Assembly: GCA_002428965.1 (NCBI GenBank)
Contig: DIYI01000004.1
Coordinates: forward strand, 1-64,000
Length of the DNA: 64,000 bases
Source: Jejuia sp. UBA6058
GTDB taxonomy: Bacteria > Bacteroidota > Bacteroidia > Flavobacteriales > Flavobacteriaceae
Direction of reading: 5' to 3'
Below the pieces are notes generated by a model, which saw nothing but the letters and a program-made list of their open reading frames with translations, was not told the origin of the DNA and ran no database searches. Below are positions 9,439-19,340 of the stretch, in pieces; position 1 is the first letter of the stretch; the number at the start of each line of letters is the position of its first letter. A program made the position numbers and the translations under genes.

Positions 9439-10401
9439 CTACTTTGTTGAAGACTTTCTGTTAAAAATTGGCAGAAATATAAACGACAAAATGCCAAAAA
9501 TAAAAATCATTAACGTTTGAGACGACCATATTATCCATCCAAACGCAAAACTAGGATCCTTTGGTAAACCAAACAAAGTTAACGCCCCTAAAACTGCAGC
9601 TGGATAAAAAAACACTCCGCCATTAGTAGCTGCTATTGTAAAACTTGCTGCTATAAAAGCGATAATTACCGCCCCAAGTGAAATACCTTTTAAATCTTCT
9701 ATTGCAAATGTGGTAACGTAAAACATTGCAATATACATTCCCCAAATAAATAATGTATGAAGAATAAATGGCCACTTATTCTTCATTTTAAAAATACTAA
9801 AAATACCTTCTTTTAATCCGTTTAAAAATGTTTTTATCTTTACTGCAATTTTTGATTCGCTTTTTCTAATATAATAGATAAAAAACCCAAAAGCCAGTAG
9901 AGCAAAAAAACCATAAATTAGTAGGCTTGAGGAAGGTACTAGGTCTGCCAAAATTCCAAAAATAAAATCAAACTGAAGTATAAGCGTGAATGCAATTATA
10001 CCAAGCATTACTAGCATATCTGCAATTCGTTCAGCCACTATTGTTCCAAATCCTTTCTCAAAAGGAACTCCTTCATAATTTGAAAGAACGGCAGCGCGCA
10101 ACACCTCACCAGATCTAGGCACACCATAATTTGCCAAATAGGTAACAAAAACAGCCATTATACTGTTGGGTAATTTAACGCTGTAACCCATTGGTTCTAA
10201 TAAATATTTCCACCTGTAAGCTCTAGATAAATGGCTTAAAAACCCCAAAAACATACCGAAAGCAACCCATAAATAATTGGCCTTCTTAAAGTAAGGTAGA
10301 ATTGTAGATATTGGTATTTTTGAGAACATGAACCAACCAAAACCAGTAGCTAGCAATAACGGGACTACAAACTTTAAAATCTTTTTGAAAGAAGGACTCA
10401 A
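9439..10401 (-). CDS. Flippase-like integral membrane protein (YbhN/LPG synthase TM family), 320 aa
   Basis: Polytopic inner-membrane protein with about eight hydrophobic segments and features of the lysylphosphatidylglycerol-synthase transmembrane family (NYLWVAFGMFLGFLSHLSRAYRW, GVPRSGEVLRAAVL, ERIADMLVML). Members without the synthase domain are proposed lipid flippases or transport proteins; the substrate here is unknown. The reading frame begins with TTG at 10401, only 4 nt after the panD stop, and has no nearby in-frame ATG, so TTG is the likely start. It is part of the panC-panD transcription unit. Confidence 0.8.
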   Translation of the reverse strand: MSPSFKKILKFVVPLLLATGFGWFMFSKIPISTILPYFKKANYLWVAFGMFLGFLSHLSRAYRWKYLLEPMGYSVKLPNSIMAVFVTYLANYGVPRSGEVLRAAVLSNYEGVPFEKGFGTIVAERIADMLVMLGIIAFTLILQFDFIFGILADLVPSSSLLIYGFFALLAFGFFIYYIRKSESKIAVKIKTFLNGLKEGIFSIFKMKNKWPFILHTLFIWGMYIAMFYVTTFAIEDLKGISLGAVIIAFIAASFTIAATNGGVFFYPAAVLGALTLFGLPKDPSFAFGWIIWSSQTLMIFIFGILSFIFLPIFNRKSSTK

Positions 10402-10405
10402 GATT

Positions 10406-10756
10406 TTATTTTAACAAGTTAGTTGCTTCATCAGGAAACACCAGAGAAGGCTTAAAGACTTTCGCTTCTTCAATATCCATCATTGCGTAGGTAATCAAAA
10501 TTAAAGTATCTCCTACAGATACTCTCCGTGCAGCAGCCCCATTAAGTGTAATTTCGCCACTTTTTCGTGGTCCTGGAATACAATAAGTTTCCAAGCGTTC
10601 TCCATTGTCATTATTAACAATTTGAACTTTTTCACCTTGAATAATATTAGCAGCATCCATTAAATCTTCATCAATAGTTATACTACCAATGTAATTAAGG
10701 TCTGCTCCTGTACACTTAACTCTATGTATTTTAGATTTTACAACGTGAATTTGCAT
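10406..10756 (-). CDS. panD: Aspartate 1-decarboxylase, 116 aa
   Basis: PanD converts L-aspartate to beta-alanine for pantothenate and coenzyme A synthesis. It is made as a proenzyme that self-cleaves at Gly24-Ser25 (LNYIGSITID), with Ser25 becoming the pyruvoyl cofactor; this motif is intact. Other conserved segments are GERLETYCIPGPR and NGAAARRVSVGD. Length is normal. It sits 13 nt downstream of panC. Confidence 0.97.
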   Translation of the reverse strand: MQIHVVKSKIHRVKCTGADLNYIGSITIDEDLMDAANIIQGEKVQIVNNDNGERLETYCIPGPRKSGEITLNGAAARRVSVGDTLILITYAMMDIEEAKVFKPSLVFPDEATNLLK

Positions 10757-10769
10757 GTGGCAAAGGTAA

Positions 10770-11621
10770 TTAATTTAGGGCTATATTGTCAATAAGTCTA
10801 ACCTCTCCTGCATATGCAGCAATAAAAGCCCGATACTTTTTATTTTTAGATTTTCGCTTAACTGGTTTTAAGGTTGAGGCATCAGCTACTAGAAAATATT
10901 CCAACTTTAATAAGTTATTTTTTTTAAACTGATTTTCAACCCATTCCGCTATTTTATTAGCACTTTTTGTGCCAAATTTTACTTTGGCAGATTTTAGTGT
11001 TTTATATATAAATGGGGCAACATTTAAATGCTCTGGTGTTAGTCTCGTATTTCTGGAACTCATAGCTAAGCCATTAGTTTCTCTATGAATTTTGCAACCT
11101 ATTACTTCTACAGGAAGTTCGTATTTTTCCACGAGCTTTCTAATAATCTGAAGCTGTTGAAAATCCTTTTCTCCAAAATAAGCTTTATGGGGTTTTACGA
11201 TTTCAAAAAATCGCTTCACAATTGTACCCACTCCGTCAAAATGTCCATGACGAAATTTGCCCTCCATTTCAAATTCTAGACCATCAAAATCAAAAGATTC
11301 TGAAACTGCCTTTCCTTCATAAATATCTTCAACCGTAGGTGCATAAACAATTATATCATCTGCATTAACTGTTTTTAGCAAATCCACATCATTTTCTAAG
11401 GTTCTTGGATATTTTTCTAAATCCTCAGAATTATCAAACTGCGTAGGGTTAACAAAAACACTCACCACTGCTTTATCGTTATCTTGAAGTGCTTTAATTA
11501 CTAGTTGTAGATGCCCCTCGTGCAATGCGCCCATGGTTGGCACTAGACCAATAGTTAGACCATCTTCTCTTATAGATTTTATGGCTTTGGTAATATTTTC
11601 TTTTTTCTTGTAAACGAACAT
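10770..11621 (-). CDS. panC: Pantothenate synthetase, 283 aa
   Basis: PanC joins pantoate and beta-alanine using ATP. Visible motifs: PTMGALHEGHLQL (HIGH-type nucleotide site), VFVNPTQF, KAYFGEKDFQQL and MSSRNTRL. Start chosen at the ATG at 11621 (MFVYKKKENI). A longer frame to 11651 would read into the promoter region, because TATGTTTG lies at 11652-11645. First gene of the panC-panD-flippase unit. Confidence 0.96.
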   Translation of the reverse strand: MFVYKKKENITKAIKSIREDGLTIGLVPTMGALHEGHLQLVIKALQDNDKAVVSVFVNPTQFDNSEDLEKYPRTLENDVDLLKTVNADDIIVYAPTVEDIYEGKAVSESFDFDGLEFEMEGKFRHGHFDGVGTIVKRFFEIVKPHKAYFGEKDFQQLQIIRKLVEKYELPVEVIGCKIHRETNGLAMSSRNTRLTPEHLNVAPFIYKTLKSAKVKFGTKSANKIAEWVENQFKKNNLLKLEYFLVADASTLKPVKRKSKNKKYRAFIAAYAGEVRLIDNIALN

Positions 11622-11644
11622 TATCGAATAAAAAATAACGGCTG

Positions 11645-11652
11645 CAAACATA
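11645..11652 (-). promoter_or_regulatory. -7 promoter box for panC
   Basis: On the minus strand TATGTTTG matches the Bacteroidota -7 consensus TAnnTTTG, about 24 nt upstream of the panC ATG. No clear TTG -33 element is seen. Back to back with the plus-strand box at 11684-11691. Confidence 0.55.
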
Positions 11653-11683
11653 AGATTTTACAGGGACTTTGCATAAATTTTTG

Positions 11684-11691
11684 TACTTTTG
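11684..11691 (+). promoter_or_regulatory. -7 promoter box for the glycogen-synthase-like gene
   Basis: TACTTTTG matches TAnnTTTG exactly, 40 nt upstream of the ATG at 11732. The -33 element is not clear. It defines a compact divergent promoter region with panC. Confidence 0.55.
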
Positions 11692-11731
11692 CGTGTTTTT
11701 ATTTTTAAATCTTGTCAAAAGCAAACCATAT

Positions 11732-12541
11732 ATGAAAGATAAGAGGATATTGTACGTATCATCTGAAGTTGTGCCCTATTTACCTGAAACTGAAATTTCT
11801 TCAATGTCGTTCGAGGCACCAAGAATGGTTAATCAGAAAGGTGGTCAAATAAGAATTTTTATGCCTCGTTATGGCAATATTAATGAAAGAAGACATCAAT
11901 TGCATGAAGTTATTAGACTTTCTGGCATAAATTTAGTTATTAACGATTTGGATATGCCTTTGATTATAAAAGTTGCATCAATTCCAAAAGAGCGTATTCA
12001 AGTATATTTTATTGACAATGATGAATACTTTAAGCGAAAAGCTACATTAACCGATGAAAACGGTGAGCTTTTTAGTGATAATGATGAACGTGCTATTTTC
12101 TTCGCTAAAGGTGTAATTGAAACTGTAAAAAAATTAAATTGGGCACCTGATGTAATCCATGTTCATGGATGGTTAGCTTCATTATTGCCATTATATCTAA
12201 AAGAATACTATAAGGACGAACCACTTTTTAATGAGAGCAAAATAGTTACTTCGGTGTACAATCAAAGTTTTAACAATACGTTAAATAAAGATATGGTCAA
12301 TAAGATTAAATTTGACGACATAAATGAAGATGCTATCAAAACATTGGAAGAACCGACTTATAATAATTTAATGCAAGTTGCTATTGATTACTCTGATGCC
12401 ATAATTATAGGATCTGAAGTTTTACCTGAACATTTAGAAAATTATATTAAAAATTCTGATAAACCTTTATTGGAATATAAAACGAAAGACGAATTTGGTG
12501 AAGCTTACACACAGTTTTTTAATACTGAGGTTTTAGTGTAA
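11732..12541 (+). CDS. Short glycogen/starch synthase-like protein (N-terminal GT5 domain only), 269 aa
   Basis: Start at the ATG at 11732 (MKDKRILYVSSEV); upstream in-frame codons lie in the promoter. The sequence resembles the N-terminal Rossmann domain of GlgA (YVSSEVVPYL, IRIFMPRYGNINERRHQLHEVIRL, PDVIHVHGWLASLLPLYLKE). A full synthase has about 480 residues; the C-terminal GT1-type domain is absent. The KTGG motif that binds ADP-glucose, normally just after SSEV-P, is replaced by PETEISS. It is therefore unlikely to be a normal glycogen synthase. It precedes a DUF4270 lipoprotein gene and glmS; a role in envelope sugar metabolism or binding is only inference. Confidence 0.8.
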   Translation: MKDKRILYVSSEVVPYLPETEISSMSFEAPRMVNQKGGQIRIFMPRYGNINERRHQLHEVIRLSGINLVINDLDMPLIIKVASIPKERIQVYFIDNDEYFKRKATLTDENGELFSDNDERAIFFAKGVIETVKKLNWAPDVIHVHGWLASLLPLYLKEYYKDEPLFNESKIVTSVYNQSFNNTLNKDMVNKIKFDDINEDAIKTLEEPTYNNLMQVAIDYSDAIIIGSEVLPEHLENYIKNSDKPLLEYKTKDEFGEAYTQFFNTEVLV

Positions 12542-12569
12542 ACAGTCCAAATTTTGTTCTTGTAGATTT

Positions 12570-14321
12570 ATGAAGAAGATATTTAAAGCCCTCAACTTTA
12601 CGCTTACACTATTGTTTATGTTATTAGCGTTTATTGCTTGTGACACAGAATATAACTCAATTGAAAGTGACGTATTAAGCAAAGAGAATTTCAATTTTGC
12701 AACAGCAGACTCTAGTTTTTCAGTTGTTGCTTATAACCAAAAGTTAGCTGCACAACAAATTAATGGGCTACCATCTAATTTATTAGGTTTTTACAATGAT
12801 CCCAATTATGGCAAAACAACTGCAAGTATTGTTACACAATTGCTTCCTACATTGTATGATCCAACTCTAGGTTTAGACAAACAAATTGAATCGGTAATAT
12901 TAACAATACCTTATTACAGTACACAAATAGATTTACTAACTACAGGAGAACCTATTTACAGGTTGGATTCCTTATTTGTTGAAAACAACAATATAGAAGA
13001 TAACACTAAAAAAATTCGGCTAACTGTTTATGAGAACAAATACTTTTTAAGAAATTTTAGTATTACTGATCCTGAAGGGCAAAACTATTTTTCTAATTCC
13101 AATCTCGCAGATAATAATGGAGATAATTCTGTTCAAACTGAAACAGGTATTATTAATTTTGAAGATTACACTGGCATTCAACTTTGTGATACGCTTTTTA
13201 CGCCAAGAAATGAAGCCAGAGAACTTGTTACCGGTGAAGAAGACAATGAAACAACTTCTTATCTGAGACCTGCTATTGAATTGAATTTATCAAGAACCCT
13301 AAGTCAAAAAGCCTTTTGGCAATTTATGATCTTAGATCAAGAAGGTCAATCATCCTTAAGTAATACCAATAATTTTTTAGAACATTTTAGAGGTCTTTAC
13401 ATAAAGGCTGAAGCAGTTGATGGCGAAGGAAATATGATGATGCTAAACCTTTTGGATACTGATGCAAATATTGTAATAAATTACACAACTGATGATGATA
13501 ATGATGATGAAAGAGAATCCAAAACCTATACATTAAATTTTAGTGGTAATATCCTTAACACTTTTATAAATGACTATGCGCCTGACGTTATTCCTTCGGT
13601 CCCAGATACTGAAAATGGTGATGAAAAATTATATATAAAAGGAAATGAAGGTGCTCTTGCCGTAATTGAGTTATTTAATGATGATGACACAAAAAAAATA
13701 GATTGTAATTGTGGAAAAGATAGTAACGGACAAGATATTATTGTGAACGTTACAGAACTTGAATGTTTTAAGAAAACATATCGCCAAACGGACGATAATG
13801 GAGAGGAATTGGCTCCTGTAAATGGTCAATATCAGTTAAAGCGTTTGTTAAACGAGGCTCATTTAGTAGTTTATGAAGATAAAAGTATATCCGATAATAC
13901 AGCATTAAATGAGTTTAATAGGCTCTATATATATGACTTAAAAAATAATGTGCCTTTATTAGATTACCAATCTGATCCTTCAGTAAACACGTCAAACCCT
14001 CTTAATTCCAGAAGTTTTAGCTTAGGCTCAAGAATAGAAGAAGAAGAAAATGATGATGACCAAAATAGCGTTAAGTATAAACTAAAGCTTACAGATCATT
14101 TACTTAATATTTTAATTCGTGATGCAGATAATCCAAAGTTAGGTCTTACGCTATCGAACAATGTAAATATTACTACTAACACAGAACTAATAAACAGTGA
14201 TATTACAGGTATTCCGGCTACTTCAGTAATTTCGCCTAGAGGAACTATTCTTTATGGAAGTGGAAATACAGAAGAAGAGAAAAGCGTAAAACTAAAATTA
14301 TTTTACACCGAAACTAACTAA
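12570..14321 (+). CDS. DUF4270 family lipoprotein, 583 aa
   Basis: A lipoprotein signal ends in LLAFIAC, with the lipidated cysteine at residue 24, and the family pattern follows (NLLGFYNDPNYGKTTASIV, LDKQIESVILTIPYY). The mature protein is mostly beta-strand with acidic runs (DDDNDDERE near 305). DUF4270 proteins are common in Bacteroidota and probably sit in the outer membrane; their function is not established. The gene is 28 nt downstream of the glycogen-synthase-like gene, so the two are probably cotranscribed. Confidence 0.88.
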   Translation: MKKIFKALNFTLTLLFMLLAFIACDTEYNSIESDVLSKENFNFATADSSFSVVAYNQKLAAQQINGLPSNLLGFYNDPNYGKTTASIVTQLLPTLYDPTLGLDKQIESVILTIPYYSTQIDLLTTGEPIYRLDSLFVENNNIEDNTKKIRLTVYENKYFLRNFSITDPEGQNYFSNSNLADNNGDNSVQTETGIINFEDYTGIQLCDTLFTPRNEARELVTGEEDNETTSYLRPAIELNLSRTLSQKAFWQFMILDQEGQSSLSNTNNFLEHFRGLYIKAEAVDGEGNMMMLNLLDTDANIVINYTTDDDNDDERESKTYTLNFSGNILNTFINDYAPDVIPSVPDTENGDEKLYIKGNEGALAVIELFNDDDTKKIDCNCGKDSNGQDIIVNVTELECFKKTYRQTDDNGEELAPVNGQYQLKRLLNEAHLVVYEDKSISDNTALNEFNRLYIYDLKNNVPLLDYQSDPSVNTSNPLNSRSFSLGSRIEEEENDDDQNSVKYKLKLTDHLLNILIRDADNPKLGLTLSNNVNITTNTELINSDITGIPATSVISPRGTILYGSGNTEEEKSVKLKLFYTETN

Positions 14322-14425
14322 AAATGTGTTAACACTTTTCAATTTAAATCGGTATACATTCTTGTATTTTATTTTACTTTTAAATTCACGTTTTTTATTT
14401 ACTTTAATCACTAAATCAAAAGTTC

Positions 14426-16273
14426 ATGTGTGGAATTGTTGGATACATTGGTCATAGAGAAGCATACCCCATTATTATAGAAGGACTAAGAAGACTTGAA
14501 TATAGGGGATATGATAGTGCAGGAGTGGCACTTTTTGATGGTACAGATTTAAAAATTTCCAAAACCAAGGGTAAAGTTTCTGATTTAGAGTTACGAATTA
14601 ATGAAGAAATTACCAAAACAGGAAAATTAGGAATTGGCCACACGCGATGGGCAACTCATGGCGTTCCTAATGACGTAAATTCTCATCCTCACATATCAAA
14701 TTCTGGAAGTCTCGTTATTATTCATAATGGTATTATAGAGAATTATGAATCTTTAAAAAAAGAACTTATAACTAGAGGTTATAAATTTCAATCTGATACA
14801 GATACCGAGGTTCTTATTAACCTTATAGAAGAAGTTAAAACAAAAGAAAAAGTAAAGCTTGGAAAGGCAGTTCAAATAGCGCTTAACCAAGTAGTTGGCG
14901 CTTATGCCATTGCTGTTTTTGATAAAACACGACCTGAAGAAGTTATTGTAGCCCGACTTGGAAGCCCCTTAGCAATTGGAATTGGCGACGGTGAATTTTT
15001 TATTGCCAGTGACGCATCTCCGTTTATAGAATACACAAAAAACGCTATTTACTTAGAAGACGAAGAAATGGCTATAATAAGGTTTGATAAAAAAATAAAA
15101 GTTAGAAAAATAAAGGACGATTCTTTGGTTGATCCTTACATGCAAGAGCTACAATTAAATCTTGAACAAATTGAAAAAGGAGGTTATGATCATTTTATGC
15201 TTAAGGAAATACATGAACAACCTAAAGCAATTCGGGATACTTTTAGAGGAAGACTATTAAGAAACGAAGCGATAATTAAAATGGCGGGTATCGAGGATAA
15301 TATGAAAAAATTCTTGAATGCCAATAGAATAATTATAGTAGCTTGTGGTACTTCATGGCATGCGGGCCTTGTAGCCGAATACATTTTTGAAGATTTGGCT
15401 AGAATACCTGTGGAAGTAGAATATGCTTCAGAATTCAGATATAGAAACCCGGTAATATCTGAGAACGATGTGTTAATTGCTATTTCGCAGTCTGGAGAAA
15501 CTGCAGATACTCTAGCGGCAATTAAAATGGCAAAATCTAAAGGTGCGTTTGTTTTCGGTGTTTGTAATGTAGTAGGTTCATCAATTGCGAGAGAAACAGA
15601 TGCTGGAGCTTACACTCACGCTGGCCCAGAAATTGGAGTAGCTTCAACCAAGGCATTCACAACGCAAATTACGGTTCTTTCACTAATTGCATTACGATTA
15701 GCTAGAGCCAAAGGAACCATTTCAAGTTCCGATTTTAGAAGGTACTTATTAGAAATGGAACTAATTCCCGAAAAAGTAGAAAAAGCGTTGGAATCTGATA
15801 AACATATCAGAATTGTTTCAGACATTTATAAAGAGGCTTCAAACTTTCTATACTTAGGAAGAGGGTTTAATTTCCCAGTAGCTTTAGAAGGAGCCCTTAA
15901 ATTAAAAGAAATTTCTTATATACACGCCGAAGGATATCCAGCGGCCGAAATGAAACATGGCCCAATAGCATTGATTGATGAGAATATGCCCATTGTTGTC
16001 ATTGCTACGAAAGCTGAGCATTACGATAAAGTGGTAAGTAATATACAGGAAATTAAATCAAGAAAAGGAAAGATTATAGGCGTAATAACAGAAGGTGATA
16101 CTGTTGTTCGAAAACTAGCAGATCATGTTATTGAGGTTCCAGATACTATAGAAGCTCTTTCTCCGTTATTAACAACCATTCCTTTACAACTACTTTCTTA
16201 TCATATTGCAGTAATGTTAGATAAAAATGTTGATCAACCGAGAAATTTAGCTAAGTCAGTTACGGTTGAGTAA
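14426..16273 (+). CDS. glmS: Glutamine--fructose-6-phosphate aminotransferase (isomerizing), 615 aa
   Basis: GlmS makes glucosamine-6-phosphate from fructose-6-phosphate and glutamine, the first step toward peptidoglycan and LPS amino sugars. The N-terminal glutaminase domain begins with the catalytic Cys2 (MCGIVGYIG) and has GHTRWATHG and HNGIIENY. Two SIS isomerase domains follow (CGTSWHAG, SQSGETADT, GRGFNFPVALEGALKLKE), ending in the standard AKSVTVE. Length is normal and no riboswitch-like leader is evident in the 104-nt upstream gap. Confidence 0.98.
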   Translation: MCGIVGYIGHREAYPIIIEGLRRLEYRGYDSAGVALFDGTDLKISKTKGKVSDLELRINEEITKTGKLGIGHTRWATHGVPNDVNSHPHISNSGSLVIIHNGIIENYESLKKELITRGYKFQSDTDTEVLINLIEEVKTKEKVKLGKAVQIALNQVVGAYAIAVFDKTRPEEVIVARLGSPLAIGIGDGEFFIASDASPFIEYTKNAIYLEDEEMAIIRFDKKIKVRKIKDDSLVDPYMQELQLNLEQIEKGGYDHFMLKEIHEQPKAIRDTFRGRLLRNEAIIKMAGIEDNMKKFLNANRIIIVACGTSWHAGLVAEYIFEDLARIPVEVEYASEFRYRNPVISENDVLIAISQSGETADTLAAIKMAKSKGAFVFGVCNVVGSSIARETDAGAYTHAGPEIGVASTKAFTTQITVLSLIALRLARAKGTISSSDFRRYLLEMELIPEKVEKALESDKHIRIVSDIYKEASNFLYLGRGFNFPVALEGALKLKEISYIHAEGYPAAEMKHGPIALIDENMPIVVIATKAEHYDKVVSNIQEIKSRKGKIIGVITEGDTVVRKLADHVIEVPDTIEALSPLLTTIPLQLLSYHIAVMLDKNVDQPRNLAKSVTVE

Positions 16274-16474
16274 TTCGGCTAACCCAACACTTAAAAATAT
16301 TGAGATTGTAAAATTTACAAATCTTCAGTTTGGGGCTATTTTTTTATCAAAATCACATAAAAATTTGCAAATTTTTATTAAAATATACTATGCGTGCATA
16401 ATTTTTTTATATTTTTAGCTCGCATTTATTTACTTTTTGACTAAATAAATCCCTAAAACAACTAATTCTAATAA

Positions 16475-19330
16475 ATGAAGACAATACTCAAATTTACTTT
16501 GTTATTGTTTTGCGTATGTAGTTATGCACAAACAACAATAACTGGAACAGTTAATGATGACAGTGGTATGCCCATTCCTGGAGCTAATGTTATCATCAAA
16601 GGAACAACTACAGGAACCGTTACAGATTTTGATGGCGGTTTTTCATTAACTACAAATCAAAATCCACCATTTACACTTCAAGTGAGTAGTGTAGGATTTG
16701 AAACATTTACTCAGGAAATTAATTCATCCAATCAAAAGTTAGAAGTCATCCTTAAAGAAGGAAATGCTTTGGATGAAGTAGTAATTTCTGCTTCCAGAAC
16801 TCCAGAGCGCATTTTTGAATCTCCTGTTACCGTAGAAAGATTCGGCATCAAATCTATCAAGAACACACCTTCTTCAGATTTTTATGGCGGACTGGAAAAC
16901 TTAAAAGGCGTTGATATAAACACCAATAGTTTAACCTTCAAATCAATTAATACCAGAGGATTTGCAACGTTTGCCAATACGCGCTTTATGCAATTGGTTG
17001 ATGGAATGGATAACTCTGCGCCAGCACTTAATTTTCCGCTCGGAAATTTATTAGGTATGGTAGAAACAGACGTTCAAAGTGTTGAATTACTTCCAGGTGC
17101 CTCATCTGCTCTCTACGGTGCCAATGCGTTTAATGGTATACTATTTATGAAAAGTAAAAATCCGTTTGATCATACTGGAGGAGTTAAAGCATACATTAAA
17201 AGAGGTATAACATCACAAGAAGCAGCTGGAGATAATGATTATACCGACATAGGAATAAGCGCTTCTCACAAATTCAGTGAAAAATTTGCAGCAAAAGTTA
17301 ATTTTGGGTATTTACAAGGTACAGATTGGCACGCCACCAACTATGACGACAAAGATACTCCGAGTGGAACTCGTGAAAGTAATATCAACTACGACGGTGT
17401 AAATGTATATGGAGATAATGTAACTACAAACATTAATGACGTTGCTCAAGCTTTGGAGAGCTTAGGTCTTGCTCCTCCAGGATCATCTTCGCTTGTACCC
17501 TCAGTTGCAGTTAGTAGAACAGGCTACAGAGAAGTGGACCTTACGGATTATGATGCTGAAAGTGTTAAAGCAGATTGGGGATTATATTATCGCCCTTGGG
17601 CAGATGATTTTGAAATTCAGTATGTTGGGAAAGTTGGAACCGGATCTACTATATATCAAGGTGCGCAACGTTATAGAATAGATGGTTTTTCATTACAACA
17701 GCATAAATTAGAGATCAGAAATGATAATTTCTTTTTAAGAGGTTATATAACTTCTGATAAAGCTGGTGATACTTATGTAATGGATGTAGCTGGCCCTAAC
17801 TTACTACAAGCATGGAAGGTACATGATGTGTGGTTTGGTGAATATGTTGCCGAATATATAGGTCAAACCTTGGGTGGAGCTTCAAATGATCAAGCACATA
17901 GTGCAGCAAGAATTGCCGCTGAACAAGGAAGGCCGGAACTAGGATCTGAGGAATTCAATCGTCTTTTCGAACAAGTTACAACAGATACTAATTTTTTAAC
18001 GGGTTCAGCGTTTAAAGATAATTCCAAAATTTATCACGGAGATGCAAATTATAATTTTGGTGAGACTTTCGATTTTGCTGAGATTCAATTAGGTGGTTCC
18101 TATCGTACATATAGATTAAATTCTTTCGGAACTATTTATGCTGATGCTGAGGGCGCAATTACATACTCAGAATTAGGAGTCTACACACAATTACAACGTT
18201 CTTTAGAATTAAGCGAGAGCTTAGAACTTAAATTGACCGGATCTATACGTTATGATAAATCGGAATTATTTGATGGGTTTTTCTCCCCTAGAATTTCGGC
18301 TGGATTAACAGTTAATGAAAACCATAACTTTAGAGCATCTTTCCAAACTGGTTTTAGAAATCCTGACACACAATCACTATATATTGGTTTGGAAACAGCC
18401 TTAGGAACCTTAATTGGAGGAGCAACTGATATTGGTGATCGCTATTCTAGAGATTATGGTGTAAGTCAATTTGCTCAAAATAACCTTGGACAACCTGCAA
18501 GTATTACTCAAACAGGTGCTGCAGCATACACAAACTCCATATTTGCATCAATAGAGGACGACTTAGGATCTCATGACCCAACATCCAACGGTAGTGAATT
18601 TGTGGGAAATTCAAGTTTTGCAAACCCCGAGCAAGTAAGCTCTTTTGAAGTCGGCTATAGAGGTAAAGTAAATAATTTTATAATCGATGCCTCAGCATAT
18701 TATAATACTTACGACGATTTTCTTGCTAATGAAACTGTTATAGCCCCATTGTACGGAGATGTTTCGAATTTTGATTTGACAGGGTACGATCCAAACAATC
18801 CTGCGTCTGTGGTAGGATTGAATACTGATACTCAGCAAATTTTGGCAGCTTTAAGCAATAATGACTTTGTGGGTTATCAAACCTACACAAATACAGAGGA
18901 AACAGTTAATTCCTATGGTGCAGCTGTATCCGTTTCAACTAAAATTTTAGACGGTTTCGATTTAAATGCGAACTACACCTGGTCTAGACTAGATTTTGAT
19001 GTAGCTGGAAATCCAGATTTTCAAACTAATTTTAATACACCAGAACATAAAGTGAAATTAAGTTTCGGTAAAACGGAACTGTTTAAAGACTTTGGGTTCA
19101 ATGTAGCATGGCGCTGGAGCGATAATTACTTTTGGGAGGCGTCATTCGGAAGCGGTGAAATACCCGCATTTAACGTCTTAGACGCTCAGATTAATCTTAG
19201 GGTTCCAAGTTTAAAATCAACGGTAAAAGTAGGCGCTACTAATTTATTGGCTGATGAATACTTTACTGCCTTTGGAACCGGTTTCATTGGTTCTCAATAC
19301 TATGTATCCCTAACTATCAACAATCTATAA
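16475..19330 (+). CDS. TonB-dependent outer-membrane receptor, 951 aa
   Basis: Signal peptide (to about residue 19, CSYAQ), then a carboxypeptidase-regulatory-like domain (ITGTVNDDSGMPIPGANVIIKG) and a plug domain (INTRGFATFANTRFMQLVDGM, VELLPGASSALYGANAFNGI), followed by a 22-strand-type barrel ending in an aromatic-rich terminus (YYVSLTINNL). It should import a TonB-energised substrate through the outer membrane. The partner 10 nt downstream is an SGNH-type lipoprotein instead of a SusD-like binding protein. The substrate cannot be told from sequence; the carrier could be lipid- or ester-related. Confidence 0.92.
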   Translation: MKTILKFTLLLFCVCSYAQTTITGTVNDDSGMPIPGANVIIKGTTTGTVTDFDGGFSLTTNQNPPFTLQVSSVGFETFTQEINSSNQKLEVILKEGNALDEVVISASRTPERIFESPVTVERFGIKSIKNTPSSDFYGGLENLKGVDINTNSLTFKSINTRGFATFANTRFMQLVDGMDNSAPALNFPLGNLLGMVETDVQSVELLPGASSALYGANAFNGILFMKSKNPFDHTGGVKAYIKRGITSQEAAGDNDYTDIGISASHKFSEKFAAKVNFGYLQGTDWHATNYDDKDTPSGTRESNINYDGVNVYGDNVTTNINDVAQALESLGLAPPGSSSLVPSVAVSRTGYREVDLTDYDAESVKADWGLYYRPWADDFEIQYVGKVGTGSTIYQGAQRYRIDGFSLQQHKLEIRNDNFFLRGYITSDKAGDTYVMDVAGPNLLQAWKVHDVWFGEYVAEYIGQTLGGASNDQAHSAARIAAEQGRPELGSEEFNRLFEQVTTDTNFLTGSAFKDNSKIYHGDANYNFGETFDFAEIQLGGSYRTYRLNSFGTIYADAEGAITYSELGVYTQLQRSLELSESLELKLTGSIRYDKSELFDGFFSPRISAGLTVNENHNFRASFQTGFRNPDTQSLYIGLETALGTLIGGATDIGDRYSRDYGVSQFAQNNLGQPASITQTGAAAYTNSIFASIEDDLGSHDPTSNGSEFVGNSSFANPEQVSSFEVGYRGKVNNFIIDASAYYNTYDDFLANETVIAPLYGDVSNFDLTGYDPNNPASVVGLNTDTQQILAALSNNDFVGYQTYTNTEETVNSYGAAVSVSTKILDGFDLNANYTWSRLDFDVAGNPDFQTNFNTPEHKVKLSFGKTELFKDFGFNVAWRWSDNYFWEASFGSGEIPAFNVLDAQINLRVPSLKSTVKVGATNLLADEYFTAFGTGFIGSQYYVSLTINNL

Positions 19331-19340
19331 AAACAAGGCC

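Noticed and set aside
13485..13515. GAT/GAA-rich triplet run as a possible slippage repeat
   Set aside because: It is interrupted and in frame, coding an acidic loop (DDDNDDERE) in the DUF4270 protein; no evidence of phase variation.
14326..14335. GTGTTAACAC palindrome after the DUF4270 gene as a terminator
   Set aside because: It has no loop and no T run in the right place; too short to call.
16305..16352. Possible terminator after glmS (imperfect stem then a T-rich run)
   Set aside because: The stem has a bulge and the T run lies too far from it, so I did not list it.
16430..16445. TACTTTTTG upstream of the TonB receptor as a promoter box
   Set aside because: The spacing inside the element is one base too long for TAnnTTTG and no TTG is placed properly.
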